Source: Acidobacteriota bacterium (GTDB taxonomy: Bacteria; Actinomycetota; Acidimicrobiia; ATN3). From it: 64,000 nucleotides of DNA. The DNA is taken from assembly GCA_003577105.1 (NCBI GenBank), contig QEUQ01000016.1:1-64000 (forward strand), read 5' to 3'. This document shows, piece by piece, positions 27,692-36,534 of the stretch. Below the pieces are notes generated by a model. The model worked only from the letters and a program-made list of their open reading frames with translations, was not told where the DNA came from and did not search any database. Position 1 is the stretch's first letter, and every line of letters starts with the position of its first letter. A program made the position numbers and the translations under genes.

Positions 27692-28652
27692 GGGTCTCCC
27701 TCCACCAGGCAATTGTCCTCTCAAGCCCCTCTCGCAGCCGCACTTTCGGCTCCCACTGAAGCAGTGATGATGCCCGCCCGATCTCGGGAACCCGCCGCCG
27801 GGTGTCCTCGAACCCAGAACCGTAGTAGTCCTCGTAGGGGGCATAGCTGATATCAGACGAGGAACCGATCATGTCTCGAATCGTGGCGGCCAGGTCGCCA
27901 ATTGCGGTCTCCTCGGTCGTGCCGAGATTGATCACCCGCCCCATTGCCGCGTCTGTGATCCCGGCTGCCACCGTACCGGCGACGGTGTCATCGACGTATG
28001 TGAAACACCGGGTCTGACGTCCGTCGCCGTGAACAGTAATTGGCTCTCCGGCAATTGACTGCCGAATGAAGTTGGCGACCACGGAGCCGTACCCGCGGGG
28101 ATCCAAACGCGGTCCATAGGAATTGAAGTAGCGAACGATCGAGACCTCCAGGCCCTTGTCTGCGTAGGCAAGCGCAAGGTGCTCATCAAACGCCTTTGCC
28201 GTGGAGTATCCCCACCGATGAATCGTCGTGGGACCGAGCACCCTGTCGTCATCTTCCTCAAATGGCACCTTGGAGGTCTTGCCATAGACCTCGGAGGTGG
28301 AGGCGAGGAGCACCCGGACCCCATTGGCGTGACAAGACCCCAGGACTATCTCAGTGCCCCTTGTGTTAGTCAGGAGCGACGCCAGCGGCTCATCGACAAT
28401 GAACTTGACACCCACGGCGGCTGCGAGGTGAAAAACCAGTTCGGATGTCGAGACGTATTGATCGACGAGGTCTGGATCAAGAATCGAACCCTCGACGAAG
28501 TCGATTGCACCTGCGTCAACGTGCCGGCCGATGTTGGATCGGGAACCCGTCGAGAGGTCGTCGAGGACCGTAACATCATGTCCAAGTCCAAGAAGGGCAT
28601 CTACGAGATGAGATCCGATATAGCCGGCGCCACCGGTTACAAGAGTGCGCAT
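27684..28652 (-). CDS. NAD-dependent nucleotide-sugar epimerase/dehydratase
   Basis: A 322-residue extended SDR with TGGAGYIGSH (NAD loop), DDLSTG, the catalytic SSEVYG-like STSEVYG and YSTAK, and RYFNSYGPR. It belongs to the UDP-glucose 4-epimerase/UDP-glucuronate decarboxylase group. As first gene of the operon, directly upstream of a UDP-sugar dehydrogenase, it may decarboxylate or epimerise the uronic acid made there (for example to UDP-xylose or UDP-GalA); this is inference. Two further paralogues are at 32550 and 41534. Confidence 0.85.
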   Translation of the reverse strand: MRTLVTGGAGYIGSHLVDALLGLGHDVTVLDDLSTGSRSNIGRHVDAGAIDFVEGSILDPDLVDQYVSTSELVFHLAAAVGVKFIVDEPLASLLTNTRGTEIVLGSCHANGVRVLLASTSEVYGKTSKVPFEEDDDRVLGPTTIHRWGYSTAKAFDEHLALAYADKGLEVSIVRYFNSYGPRLDPRGYGSVVANFIRQSIAGEPITVHGDGRQTRCFTYVDDTVAGTVAAGITDAAMGRVINLGTTEETAIGDLAATIRDMIGSSSDISYAPYEDYYGSGFEDTRRRVPEIGRASSLLQWEPKVRLREGLERTIAWWRETHG

Positions 28653-28756
28653 GGCTCACATCCTAGGCACGTCGGCCACAAATTCCTGCGCACAGTGACC
28701 GGAAATGGCTGGGCGATATGCTTCTGCGTCTTTGACTTCAACGGCGAGGTGAGCGC

Positions 28757-31234
28757 GTGCAATTGAGCGAGCAGATTAGAGCGATCAGGCGCTGGGCGCT
28801 GATTGTGCTGATAGTGCTTGTCGCGGTCGCGTTTGATACCGACACATTCGACGTCTTCAACCTCACCAAGTTCACAATCGTGCTCCTTGGAACGATCGTG
28901 ATCACATCGCTCTGGGTAGTCGAGTGTGTTCAGCGGAAGAAATTCCTGCGCCCCAAGACCGGAATAGAGCCCGCTCTGCTTGGACTCCTAGTTGCAACTG
29001 CTGCGGCAACAGCCTTCTCGTTTAGCAAGGTCGTTTCGCTAGTTGGCTTCTACAAGTCCTATGACGGACTGGTTTCGGTCCTCGCATTCACGCTTCTTGG
29101 CCTTTGCGCTGCCGAAGTCTTTGACAACAGGCAGCAGATCCGGCAGGCATTGGTGGGGGCGACCTTCGTTGGTGGGGGCTTCGCGGCCTTCTACGGGGTA
29201 CTCCAGTACATCACCTTCGCTACAGAGGGGCGTTACAAGCTCGACTGGGAGAGCTGGGGGGCTGCGTCATTCAAGACCTCGGCAGTCTTCTCGACATATG
29301 GCAATCCGAACCACCTCGCCGGCTACCTTGCCATGATGATCCCCCTAGCAATCGTCTTGGGCGTGATCTCGAAGAAGACCGGAGTGAAGGTGCTCTCCTG
29401 GTCTTTCGTTGTTGTCGCTTTCTTGGAGATCCTCCAAGTGCAGACCCGCGGCGCCTGGGTGGCGGTTGCCTTCATCTCGGTGGGTCTATCCGTGCTGTTC
29501 CTGCCGGAAATCAAGAAGAATCCGATTCCCTTTGTTGCAGTAGCGGTGGCGGTCCTTCTCCTGTTTGGCTTTGCAGGCCTCACTCTCCGAGGACGCGGCG
29601 ACATATTCAAGCGGATTACATCAATCGCCGACACCCAGGAATCCTCTGGCCGACAACGCGTTCTGCTTTGGGAGGCGGGATTGCAAGCGGCCAAAGAGCG
29701 CCCCATATTCGGCTGGGGACCCGACACCTTCCGAGTCGTTTTCCTTAGATATCAAGGCTATGAGTTCGCGGCTCGCTACGGTCCCACTCAGGTCGCGAAC
29801 GGTCCTCACAACATATTCGTCTCCTGGCTCTATTCGGCAGGACTCTTCGGCTTTGCGATGTTCCTGTGGCTGCTCGCTGCCTTCTTTCGCCGGTCGATCA
29901 GCGCAATTAGCGCTTCCCTGGCAATCGAGCGTGATCCACCGAAACGTGACCGAGCCGTCATTACGTCTCGCTCTCGCGACGATCGCCTGATTCTCGGCGC
30001 CGTTGCTCTGGCGATCGTCGCCTACCTGGTAGGCGAGAGCTTCAATGTCAATCAGATCGGACTGTCATTCTCCTTCTGGGTTATGACCGGATTGGGCGGT
30101 GCGTACTCTCTCCTCGTCAGGGACTCATTCTCCGAGTACGAGGCCGAGCGGGAGCGCATCGAAAAGAAGAAGGCCGCGAAAGAGGCGCGAGCAGCAAACA
30201 AGAACGAGCCGGATTCGGCCGCAGCGAAGAATCCTAAGGCGGACCGGGTCTCTGCCAAGGCTCAAGGATCCAAAGGCAAGGCCAAGAGCAAATCCGGAGG
30301 GTCAAAGGGGCGGGGCGGAAGAAGTCAGAGTACCGAGAAAATGCCGGCGCGCACTTGGCTTGCTGCAGGAATTTGTTTCGCAATCTCACTTCCGCTGGCA
30401 TATCTCGCAGTAATCCCGTACAGAGGCGACCGCGTCTATCGCAAGGCAGTGCCGGCGATCGAGGAGGCCAAGGGCTACGCGCAGGAGCTCCAAAAGACCC
30501 CAAATGCCGGCGACGAGGCAATGGCCTTTGTCGCCTCCAAAGCTGAAGCGGCACTTGCGCTCGCACAGCAGTCATACAAGACCAATCCGACCGAGTCTCG
30601 CTATCTCTTCGACGTATTCGAGATGGCTCAGCTCAAATCATTCCTGCTCAAGAGCGGTCCGCTTCAGCTGGATAACGTGAAGATCGCCGAGGGCGCCTTG
30701 ATCGATGCGCTGCGGCTGAGTCCGGAAGATGAGCGTTACTACCGCTCTCTAGGCGACCTCTATGCCTACTGGGGAGGAGGAACGGGGCCGCAGAAGCGGA
30801 GCGTCACACCACCGGATCCGTCGAAACTTCGAGACGCGGTGGAGAGACTTCATGGGGCACGCCAATACAACCCATACGACTACGAAACCGAGAGTTTGCT
30901 CATGCGTGTCGGCGAGGCTCTAGGCGATACCGCGATTCAGTCAGATGCCGGCCAGCACGGTTTCTATCTTGGCGATGCCGCACTCACGGTCAAGTTCGCC
31001 GATTTGCTCGTGGCAAACGGCGACGCACCTGGGGCAATCGCTGTGCTCGAAACGTTCATAAATCGGCACCTCAATCAGCCTGATGTCGATCGTCGCTATG
31101 GCGAACTCGCCGGAAAGCCCCCACCGGTCGTGACGGAATCGAATCTGCCTATTCCAAAGGGTCCAGCCCCAGTTGAGCCCGGTGTGCCGGTGCCGGGACT
31201 CCCCCCTGGGCTGCGCCTTCCGGGATGGAACTGA
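28757..31234 (+). CDS. O-antigen ligase/polymerase-like membrane protein with TPR-like C-terminus
   Basis: An 825-residue protein with about twelve helices (10-440), including the Wzy/WaaL-family signature FGWGPDTF followed by VANGPHNIFVSWLYSAG, where the conserved His lies in the large outer loop. A strongly basic Lys/Ala/Ser-rich cytosolic linker follows (about 455-525), then one more helix (about 533-553) and a TPR-like helical domain with a Pro-rich tail. It probably polymerises or transfers lipid-linked glycan chains, with the C-terminal repeats as partner-binding parts. GTG start with GAGGTGA upstream. It is divergent from the glycan operon and resembles the gene at 34690 in design. Confidence 0.82.
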   Translation: MQLSEQIRAIRRWALIVLIVLVAVAFDTDTFDVFNLTKFTIVLLGTIVITSLWVVECVQRKKFLRPKTGIEPALLGLLVATAAATAFSFSKVVSLVGFYKSYDGLVSVLAFTLLGLCAAEVFDNRQQIRQALVGATFVGGGFAAFYGVLQYITFATEGRYKLDWESWGAASFKTSAVFSTYGNPNHLAGYLAMMIPLAIVLGVISKKTGVKVLSWSFVVVAFLEILQVQTRGAWVAVAFISVGLSVLFLPEIKKNPIPFVAVAVAVLLLFGFAGLTLRGRGDIFKRITSIADTQESSGRQRVLLWEAGLQAAKERPIFGWGPDTFRVVFLRYQGYEFAARYGPTQVANGPHNIFVSWLYSAGLFGFAMFLWLLAAFFRRSISAISASLAIERDPPKRDRAVITSRSRDDRLILGAVALAIVAYLVGESFNVNQIGLSFSFWVMTGLGGAYSLLVRDSFSEYEAERERIEKKKAAKEARAANKNEPDSAAAKNPKADRVSAKAQGSKGKAKSKSGGSKGRGGRSQSTEKMPARTWLAAGICFAISLPLAYLAVIPYRGDRVYRKAVPAIEEAKGYAQELQKTPNAGDEAMAFVASKAEAALALAQQSYKTNPTESRYLFDVFEMAQLKSFLLKSGPLQLDNVKIAEGALIDALRLSPEDERYYRSLGDLYAYWGGGTGPQKRSVTPPDPSKLRDAVERLHGARQYNPYDYETESLLMRVGEALGDTAIQSDAGQHGFYLGDAALTVKFADLLVANGDAPGAIAVLETFINRHLNQPDVDRRYGELAGKPPPVVTESNLPIPKGPAPVEPGVPVPGLPPGLRLPGWN

Positions 31235-31266
31235 GGGGCCAATCGGGCATGAAGTCAGCGCCAAAA

Positions 31267-31316
31267 CACGCCGATAGCTATCCCATACATCTCAATTGAC
31301 CCGCCAAATCGGCGTG
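31267..31316. repeat. Spaced 9-bp inverted repeat ahead of the first GT4 gene
   Basis: CACGCCGAT (31267-31275) is exactly matched by ATCGGCGTG (31308-31316), 32 bases apart, in the 152-base gap between the polymerase-like gene and the next glycosyltransferase. No T tract follows on either strand. Possible operator or mRNA stem. Confidence 0.3.
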
Positions 31317-31386
31317 CTGCAAGTGGCGCCGCAACGGCCTAGACTGTCTCAAAGCTGAAACGAACAAATTCGGGAGATTCTGAAAC

Positions 31387-32526
31387 TTGAGCACTTACAC
31401 ACCCGGCGGACTGCTCCGGGTAGCGCTCCTAGGCAACACAGCAGGCACCGGCTACCTATTTGCCCGCTGCCTTCGCAACCAGGGTGCTCGCGCCGACCTC
31501 TTTCTCGCCAGTGACGAAGAAGACGCTATTCCGCCCTTTGCCCCCAACGTCCGCCCACCTGCAGGAAGCGACTGGGTGATCAGGTGGGATCCATCGGGGA
31601 TGGGGGGAGCTGGCGGCATGTTTGCCAAGCGCTCCGAGAAAGCGACACTGCGAAAGCTCGCGGGCGAATACCACATGGTGCAGGCCATCGGCGCCACGGT
31701 GGTGGCAGCCCCATCTACAGAAAAGCCATATGTGCACCTGGCGCTCTCAGGAGACCTGAGGGGGCTGGGGCTCGAGGACTCGCCAAATGGCAAGGCATAC
31801 AGGAAGGCGATTCAGGGCGCCGCGACGATCTTCTACATGCAGCCCGAACAGGTACGAATCCTCAACGAAATCAGTGCTGTAAAGCGCGAATTCCTGCCTT
31901 ACCCGGTCCAAGTCGCCTCGGCACGCCCTGCACTAAGGCCAACGAACCCGGTCCTGCGGGTGTTTCACCCGGCAAGAGTTGACTGGGCGGAGTTCGAGAG
32001 GGAGCGGCTGCTCAAATCAGGCGACCGCTTCTACCGCGCATGCGCACGCTTCACGGCGGAGGGGGGTCAGCTCGAATTGGTCCTCGTTGACCGAGGACGC
32101 GAGTCAGAGGCTACCCGCCGCATCATCGACAAGCTTGGACTGACACATTCGACGACTTGGCTCCCTCACCTCGATCGGATGGAGCTGGCACGCCAGCTAA
32201 TGGAGGCAGATGTAATCGTCGATGACTTCGATGCTCCCAGCCTCGGCATGATCGCGCTCGAGTCGATGGCTGCCGGCCGGCCAGTCCTTGGCTATGTCGA
32301 TTTGGCTGCCTATGAAATCGCCTACGGAGACCAGCCACCGATCATGTGCGCGAGGACCGAAACAGAGCTATTCGCGTCCATCTGCCAGGCATGCGACCCG
32401 GCCTTCCGTGAGCAGATAGCTGCGGCGGCTCACTACTGGGTCTGGACCCATCACCGCGAGGAAGCCGTTGGCGAGAGACTCCTCGACATGTACACCAACC
32501 GGGTTCTAACCCAGGGCGCAATCTGA
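31387..32526 (+). CDS. GT4-like glycosyltransferase, divergent
   Basis: A 379-residue cytosolic protein. The C-terminal half carries the GT-B features of family 4: a donor-binding strand LRVFHPARVDW, then VLVDRGRESEATRR, and the E-x7-E type region FDAPSLGMIALESMAAGRPVL. The N-terminal half has a glycine-rich start (ALLGNTAGTGYLFARCL) but is otherwise unfamiliar. TTG start with GGGAG about ten bases upstream. It begins the plus-strand set GT4 - epimerase - GT4 - polymerase. Donor and acceptor unknown. Confidence 0.72.
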   Translation: MSTYTPGGLLRVALLGNTAGTGYLFARCLRNQGARADLFLASDEEDAIPPFAPNVRPPAGSDWVIRWDPSGMGGAGGMFAKRSEKATLRKLAGEYHMVQAIGATVVAAPSTEKPYVHLALSGDLRGLGLEDSPNGKAYRKAIQGAATIFYMQPEQVRILNEISAVKREFLPYPVQVASARPALRPTNPVLRVFHPARVDWAEFERERLLKSGDRFYRACARFTAEGGQLELVLVDRGRESEATRRIIDKLGLTHSTTWLPHLDRMELARQLMEADVIVDDFDAPSLGMIALESMAAGRPVLGYVDLAAYEIAYGDQPPIMCARTETELFASICQACDPAFREQIAAAAHYWVWTHHREEAVGERLLDMYTNRVLTQGAI

Positions 32527-32549
32527 CAAAGGTGGCCGAGGCAAATCCA

Positions 32550-33476
32550 ATGCGCGCCTTGGTGACCGGTGGCGCCGGTTTCATCGGCTCACACATAGCC
32601 GACGCCGTTGAAGGGCAGGGCTGGCAGGTTGTGATACTCGATGACCTCTCCACCGGGCGCGATGAGAACCTCGAGGGTAGTGGCGCAGAGCTGATCAAAG
32701 GCGACGTCTGCGACCGCGAGGCCTGCCTCGCCGCAACCGAGGGAGTCGAAGTCGTCTTTCACCTTGCCGCAGCGAGGGCGGTCGGGCTGTCAGTCACAGA
32801 TCCCGTCACATCTGACCGAGTCAACACCGGCGGAACAGTGAACTTACTCACCGCCGCGCGCGACAACGGTGTCAGGCGAGTAATCATCGCCTCGTCCTCC
32901 TCTGTCTACGGAGGCGTCGCCCCGCTCCCTACGCCTGAGGACGCCCCGCTCTACCCAAAGTCGCCCTACGCCGTCTCGAAGATGGCTTCCGAGACATACT
33001 GCCGCGTCTTCTCCGAGCTCTACGGAATCGAGACCGTGGTCCTGAGATTCTTCAACGTCTATGGGCCACGCCAGCACCCCAGGTCTCCATATGCGGCCGC
33101 AATTCCGCTCTTCGTCGAGGCGCTGCTGAAAGGAGATGCACCCACGATCCACGGCGACGGATTGCAGAGCCGGGACTTCACTTTCGTCGAAGATGTGGTC
33201 AACGCCAACCTCGCGGCCGCGAAAGTACCTGAGGCGGCCGGGCGACCGTACAACATCGCGGCAGGTCGGCAGCACACGATTCTGGATCTCATCGCGGCAA
33301 TCCAATCGGTTCTAGGAACAGAGATTGAACCCGTGCATACCGATCCGCGACCCGGCGACGTGCGAGCATCATGTGCGGACGCATCAAGAGCCGAGGAAGA
33401 ACTTGGATGGCGAGCACAGGTGGGTTTTGAAGATGGGCTTCGCCGCACTATCGAGTGGCTGAGAGACCAGAACTGA
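32550..33476 (+). CDS. NAD-dependent nucleotide-sugar epimerase
   Basis: A 308-residue extended SDR: MRALVTGGAGFIGSH, DDLSTGRDENL, FHLAAARAV, the catalytic SSSSVYGG and YAVSK, then RFFNVYGPRQHPRSPY. It groups with UDP-glucose/GlcNAc 4-epimerase-like enzymes that make donors for surface glycans. ATG 32550 is chosen over GTG 32532, as the Rossmann start begins right there with GAGG upstream. The 3' end overlaps the next glycosyltransferase start by 22 bases. Confidence 0.86.
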   Translation: MRALVTGGAGFIGSHIADAVEGQGWQVVILDDLSTGRDENLEGSGAELIKGDVCDREACLAATEGVEVVFHLAAARAVGLSVTDPVTSDRVNTGGTVNLLTAARDNGVRRVIIASSSSVYGGVAPLPTPEDAPLYPKSPYAVSKMASETYCRVFSELYGIETVVLRFFNVYGPRQHPRSPYAAAIPLFVEALLKGDAPTIHGDGLQSRDFTFVEDVVNANLAAAKVPEAAGRPYNIAAGRQHTILDLIAAIQSVLGTEIEPVHTDPRPGDVRASCADASRAEEELGWRAQVGFEDGLRRTIEWLRDQN

Positions 33477-34693
33477 CAGAGGCGGAGAGGCCTCCGCTCA
33501 GAGTCGTCAGGGTGATCGCGCGCCTCAACATCGGTGGGCCGGCAATTCAGGCAGCGGTCCTTACATCTGGCCTCGACACAAGGCGCTTTGAATCGACGCT
33601 GGTGACCGGGACGGAAGATGACCGCGAGGGCAACATGCTCAGCCTCGCGTCCGGCGAAGACTTTGTCGCCGGCGTCGAACCGGTGGTGATTCCAGCTCTC
33701 GGCAGATCACCTTCGCCCCTTCGCGATGCCCTTGCATTCCTCTCGCTACTGCGCTTCATGAGAAAGCTCCGCCCAGATGTCGTCCACACCCACACCGCCA
33801 AGGCCGGAACTCTCGGACGCCTTGCGGCCTGGCTCACCGGCGTACCGGTAATTGTCCACACCTTTCACGGCAATGTCTTCTCCGGATACTTCAGTCCCGC
33901 GGTTTCGCGTCTGATCGTCACCTGGGAGCGCGCCCTTTCTCGAATTTCAACTGCGGTGATCGCCATTTCACAACGACAGGCTGACGAACTCGTCGATCTG
34001 GGCTTCGCCGAGTCAAAGATCAGGGTGATTCCCCTCGGACTGCCCCTGGGTCGTTTCAAGACGCGCTCAGCCGAAGACTGCGCCATGGCACGGCAGGCTC
34101 TAGGCATCGCACCCGACTCGGTTGCAGTCGGTTTCGTTGCGAGACTGGTCCCCGTGAAGAACCCCGAGTTGATGGTTGAGGCCGTCGCCGAGCTGGCAAA
34201 GGTGCACTCAAATGTGTGCCTTGTTGTTGCGGGTGACGGTCCGCTTCGTGAGGCGGTAGTTGAAGCAGCATCGCTCCACGGAGTCGAGCTCAAAATGCTT
34301 GGGTGGCGAAGTGATCTCGGCGAGGTCTATGGAGCTCTTGACGTTGTGGCGCTGTCCTCGCACAACGAGGGATTGCCAGTAGCGCTAATTGAAGCGATGG
34401 CTTCAGGTGTCCCCGTGGCCTCGACTGATGTTGGGGGGGTTGCCGACCTTCTTGAAAACGGCCAGATCGGCGAGCTCGCAAAAGCTGATCCGCGTTCTCT
34501 GGCGAACGCCATCGAATCAGCGATGCGCTCATCGAAGAGTCGCACTGAGCGGGCGCGCGAAAGCGTACTGAACCGATTTGGAGAGGAGCGCCTCGTCTCC
34601 GACATTGCCAACCTGTACGAGGAATTGGCCGAGTCGAAGCACCGCCGAATCTCCCGGCGCTCACGCCGATACGCCATGGCGCAGACGGGGTGA
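33455..34693 (+). CDS. Family 4 glycosyltransferase
   Basis: A 412-residue GT-B enzyme. The N-terminal acceptor domain begins VVRVIARLNIGGPAIQA and contains DVVHTHTAKAGTLGRLAA. The C-terminal donor domain has VGFVARLVPVKNPELMVEA, VVAGDGPLR and the E-x7-E motif EGLPVALIEAMASGVPV. It is similar to WcaL/EpsD-like transferases working on lipid-linked intermediates. It overlaps both neighbours (22 bases upstream; GTGA overlap downstream), so it is expressed with the epimerase and the polymerase-like gene. GTG start; donor not predictable. Confidence 0.9.
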   Translation: MAERPELTEAERPPLRVVRVIARLNIGGPAIQAAVLTSGLDTRRFESTLVTGTEDDREGNMLSLASGEDFVAGVEPVVIPALGRSPSPLRDALAFLSLLRFMRKLRPDVVHTHTAKAGTLGRLAAWLTGVPVIVHTFHGNVFSGYFSPAVSRLIVTWERALSRISTAVIAISQRQADELVDLGFAESKIRVIPLGLPLGRFKTRSAEDCAMARQALGIAPDSVAVGFVARLVPVKNPELMVEAVAELAKVHSNVCLVVAGDGPLREAVVEAASLHGVELKMLGWRSDLGEVYGALDVVALSSHNEGLPVALIEAMASGVPVASTDVGGVADLLENGQIGELAKADPRSLANAIESAMRSSKSRTERARESVLNRFGEERLVSDIANLYEELAESKHRRISRRSRRYAMAQTG

Positions 34694-36495
34694 GCAAGGG
34701 GTTTTCTGCCCTCAGAGACTTGACTGCCTCGCTGACCATTGCAGTGACCGTTCTCGCCACGGCACCCCAACTCAACAGTTCGTTCGGCATTCCAAAGCTG
34801 ATTGCGTTCGCGGTGGGGAGTGCGGCCTCGCTCACCTTTGCCCTCATAGCGAAGCTCGGAAGCGCCGACCCAGCAAGGAGTGTGCCGAATGGCTTTCTTC
34901 GGTCGCCCTGGCCGGCCGCCTGCCTTCTGGCGCTCGCGACGGTGACTTCGACCGCGACCTCGGTTAGCTGGCGCATCAGCTTGCTCGGCCAGTACAACCG
35001 ATATGGCGGACTCATGACCCTTCTTGCCGGCATCGCGCTGCTGGCGTCGATTTCAATTGGCGGGACCACCCGCACCGCAACGACGCTGATCTTCGCAGTC
35101 GCTATTTCAACGGCTGCTGCAGCGGCCTATGCGACGGCCCAGTCCTTTGGCATCGAACCGATCTCCTGGCGGGCATCCGATGGTACGGCTGCCTTCTCGA
35201 CCTTTGGTAATTCCACATTCATGGCAGCGGCGGCCGGTATCGGTCTCGTTGCAGCCGCCTCCGCGATGCTGCTAACTCGAATCTCACTCCGCCCGCTGTG
35301 GCTCCTCGCCGCAATAGTCTTTGCCGGTGCTGCTGTGGGCACAGGGAGCAATGGGTTTGCTCTGGCCGTCTGTGGAGGCGGACTTGCCATGGCTTGGTGT
35401 GTGAGGAGAGCCCTTGGCCCCTGGCCTCTCCGAATCGCGCTTGTCGCGGGAGCGGTTCTTGCCGCCATCTCAATCATTGGCCTTATCGCCCCTTCGGTGC
35501 CGGGTCCGGCCGGCGCGGCGGGAAGCGCAATTCGCGAGAGCATGGGACCCCGCTCGGAATATTGGGGCGCCGGAGCACGAGCCTTTCTGGCGCGCCCAAT
35601 CACCGGCTGGGGCCCGGACACCTTTGCTCAGGTCTTCCCCCGCTACCGCAGTGCTGCACACGCGGCAAATTCCGCGCGACTCACAGACGAGATTCACAGC
35701 GTTCCGCTGGAGCGCTTCACCGAATCGGGGCTCCTCGCCGGAGTGGCATTTCTCGCGCTTGTTGCCCAGGGACTGGCGGCCGGGCTCAGGCCGCCCCAAG
35801 ACAGACGCAACTCGATCTTGCTGGCGGGTGGAGCAGGGATTCTCGCGGCGTACTTCGCGCAGTGCCTCGTCAGCATCGACACTCCCGCTCTCGCGGTTTT
35901 CATGTGGGGAGGTCTGGGGGTGATTCAATGCGTACGCGCGGCACCCGAAGAGTCACGGACTGATTCCACTCGGCTGCCTTCGAGAAGATGGGCTCTCAAG
36001 ATATTCGCAGTGCTCTCGGCCATCGCGACAGTTGCCGCTTTGATAGTAGCGGTACGACTGTGGGGCGCAGACAGGGCATTCGCCGAAGCTCTTAGGTCCT
36101 CCGCCCCGTCATCGAGCGAGAGGTCTCGCTTTGAAAGTGCAATTGCGCTCAACCCGTGGGAAGCCCGATATCGCACCGCCTGGGGAGTCGCCTTGGCGGA
36201 AGCTACAACGCTAGATCCAAGCCTTCGCAAAGAAGCCATTGAGGTGGCCGAGTCCGCAGCCGAGCTTGAACCAGGGAATCCATACAACGCATTCAGGCTC
36301 GGTCAGCTCTATGAGCAGCTCGCCGAGTCTGCGCCGGCGTCAAGCCTCGCCTGGACAGAGGACATCACGACGGCCATCGCCTGGTACGAAAGAACGCTTG
36401 AGCTGAATCCCGGTGATCCTCAAACAGAGCAAGCACTCTGCGAAGCGAGGGAGAAGCTCGCCGGTCGGGCCGGAGGCTGCGGAGGCTCCCCTTAG
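34690..36495 (+). CDS. O-antigen ligase/polymerase-like membrane protein with C-terminal TPR-like region
   Basis: A 601-residue protein with about twelve helices (10-425) and the Wzy/WaaL signature GWGPDTFAQVFPRYRS, followed by the outer-loop segment TDEIHSVPLERFTESG with its conserved His. The C-terminal part (about 455-595) has helical pairs of TPR type (LNPWEARYRTAWGVALAEA, ELEPGNPYNAFRLGQLYEQL, LELNPGDPQTEQALCEA). It is smaller than the paralogue at 28757, lacking its basic linker. Starts with a GTGA overlap. The last codons lie in a 33-base tandem duplication shared with the convergent cofH gene. Confidence 0.82.
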   Translation: MSKGFSALRDLTASLTIAVTVLATAPQLNSSFGIPKLIAFAVGSAASLTFALIAKLGSADPARSVPNGFLRSPWPAACLLALATVTSTATSVSWRISLLGQYNRYGGLMTLLAGIALLASISIGGTTRTATTLIFAVAISTAAAAAYATAQSFGIEPISWRASDGTAAFSTFGNSTFMAAAAGIGLVAAASAMLLTRISLRPLWLLAAIVFAGAAVGTGSNGFALAVCGGGLAMAWCVRRALGPWPLRIALVAGAVLAAISIIGLIAPSVPGPAGAAGSAIRESMGPRSEYWGAGARAFLARPITGWGPDTFAQVFPRYRSAAHAANSARLTDEIHSVPLERFTESGLLAGVAFLALVAQGLAAGLRPPQDRRNSILLAGGAGILAAYFAQCLVSIDTPALAVFMWGGLGVIQCVRAAPEESRTDSTRLPSRRWALKIFAVLSAIATVAALIVAVRLWGADRAFAEALRSSAPSSSERSRFESAIALNPWEARYRTAWGVALAEATTLDPSLRKEAIEVAESAAELEPGNPYNAFRLGQLYEQLAESAPASSLAWTEDITTAIAWYERTLELNPGDPQTEQALCEAREKLAGRAGGCGGSP

Positions 36496-36534
36496 GTGGT
36501 GACAGGAGGCTGCGGAGGCTCCCCGTAGGTGGTG
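36472..36534. repeat. 33-base tandem duplication spanning the shared 3' end of two convergent genes
   Basis: The 30-base blocks 36472-36501 and 36505-36534 differ at one position (T at 36492, G at 36525). The first copy encodes the end of the plus-strand polymerase-like protein and, with that one substitution, gives cofH on the minus strand its TAA stop; the second copy reads through in cofH as TTYGEPPQPP. Confidence 0.85.

Noticed and set aside
27692-27844. N-terminal extension of the UDP-sugar dehydrogenase
   Set aside because: It overlaps the upstream epimerase and is low-complexity; GGAGGGAGA precedes ATG 27691.
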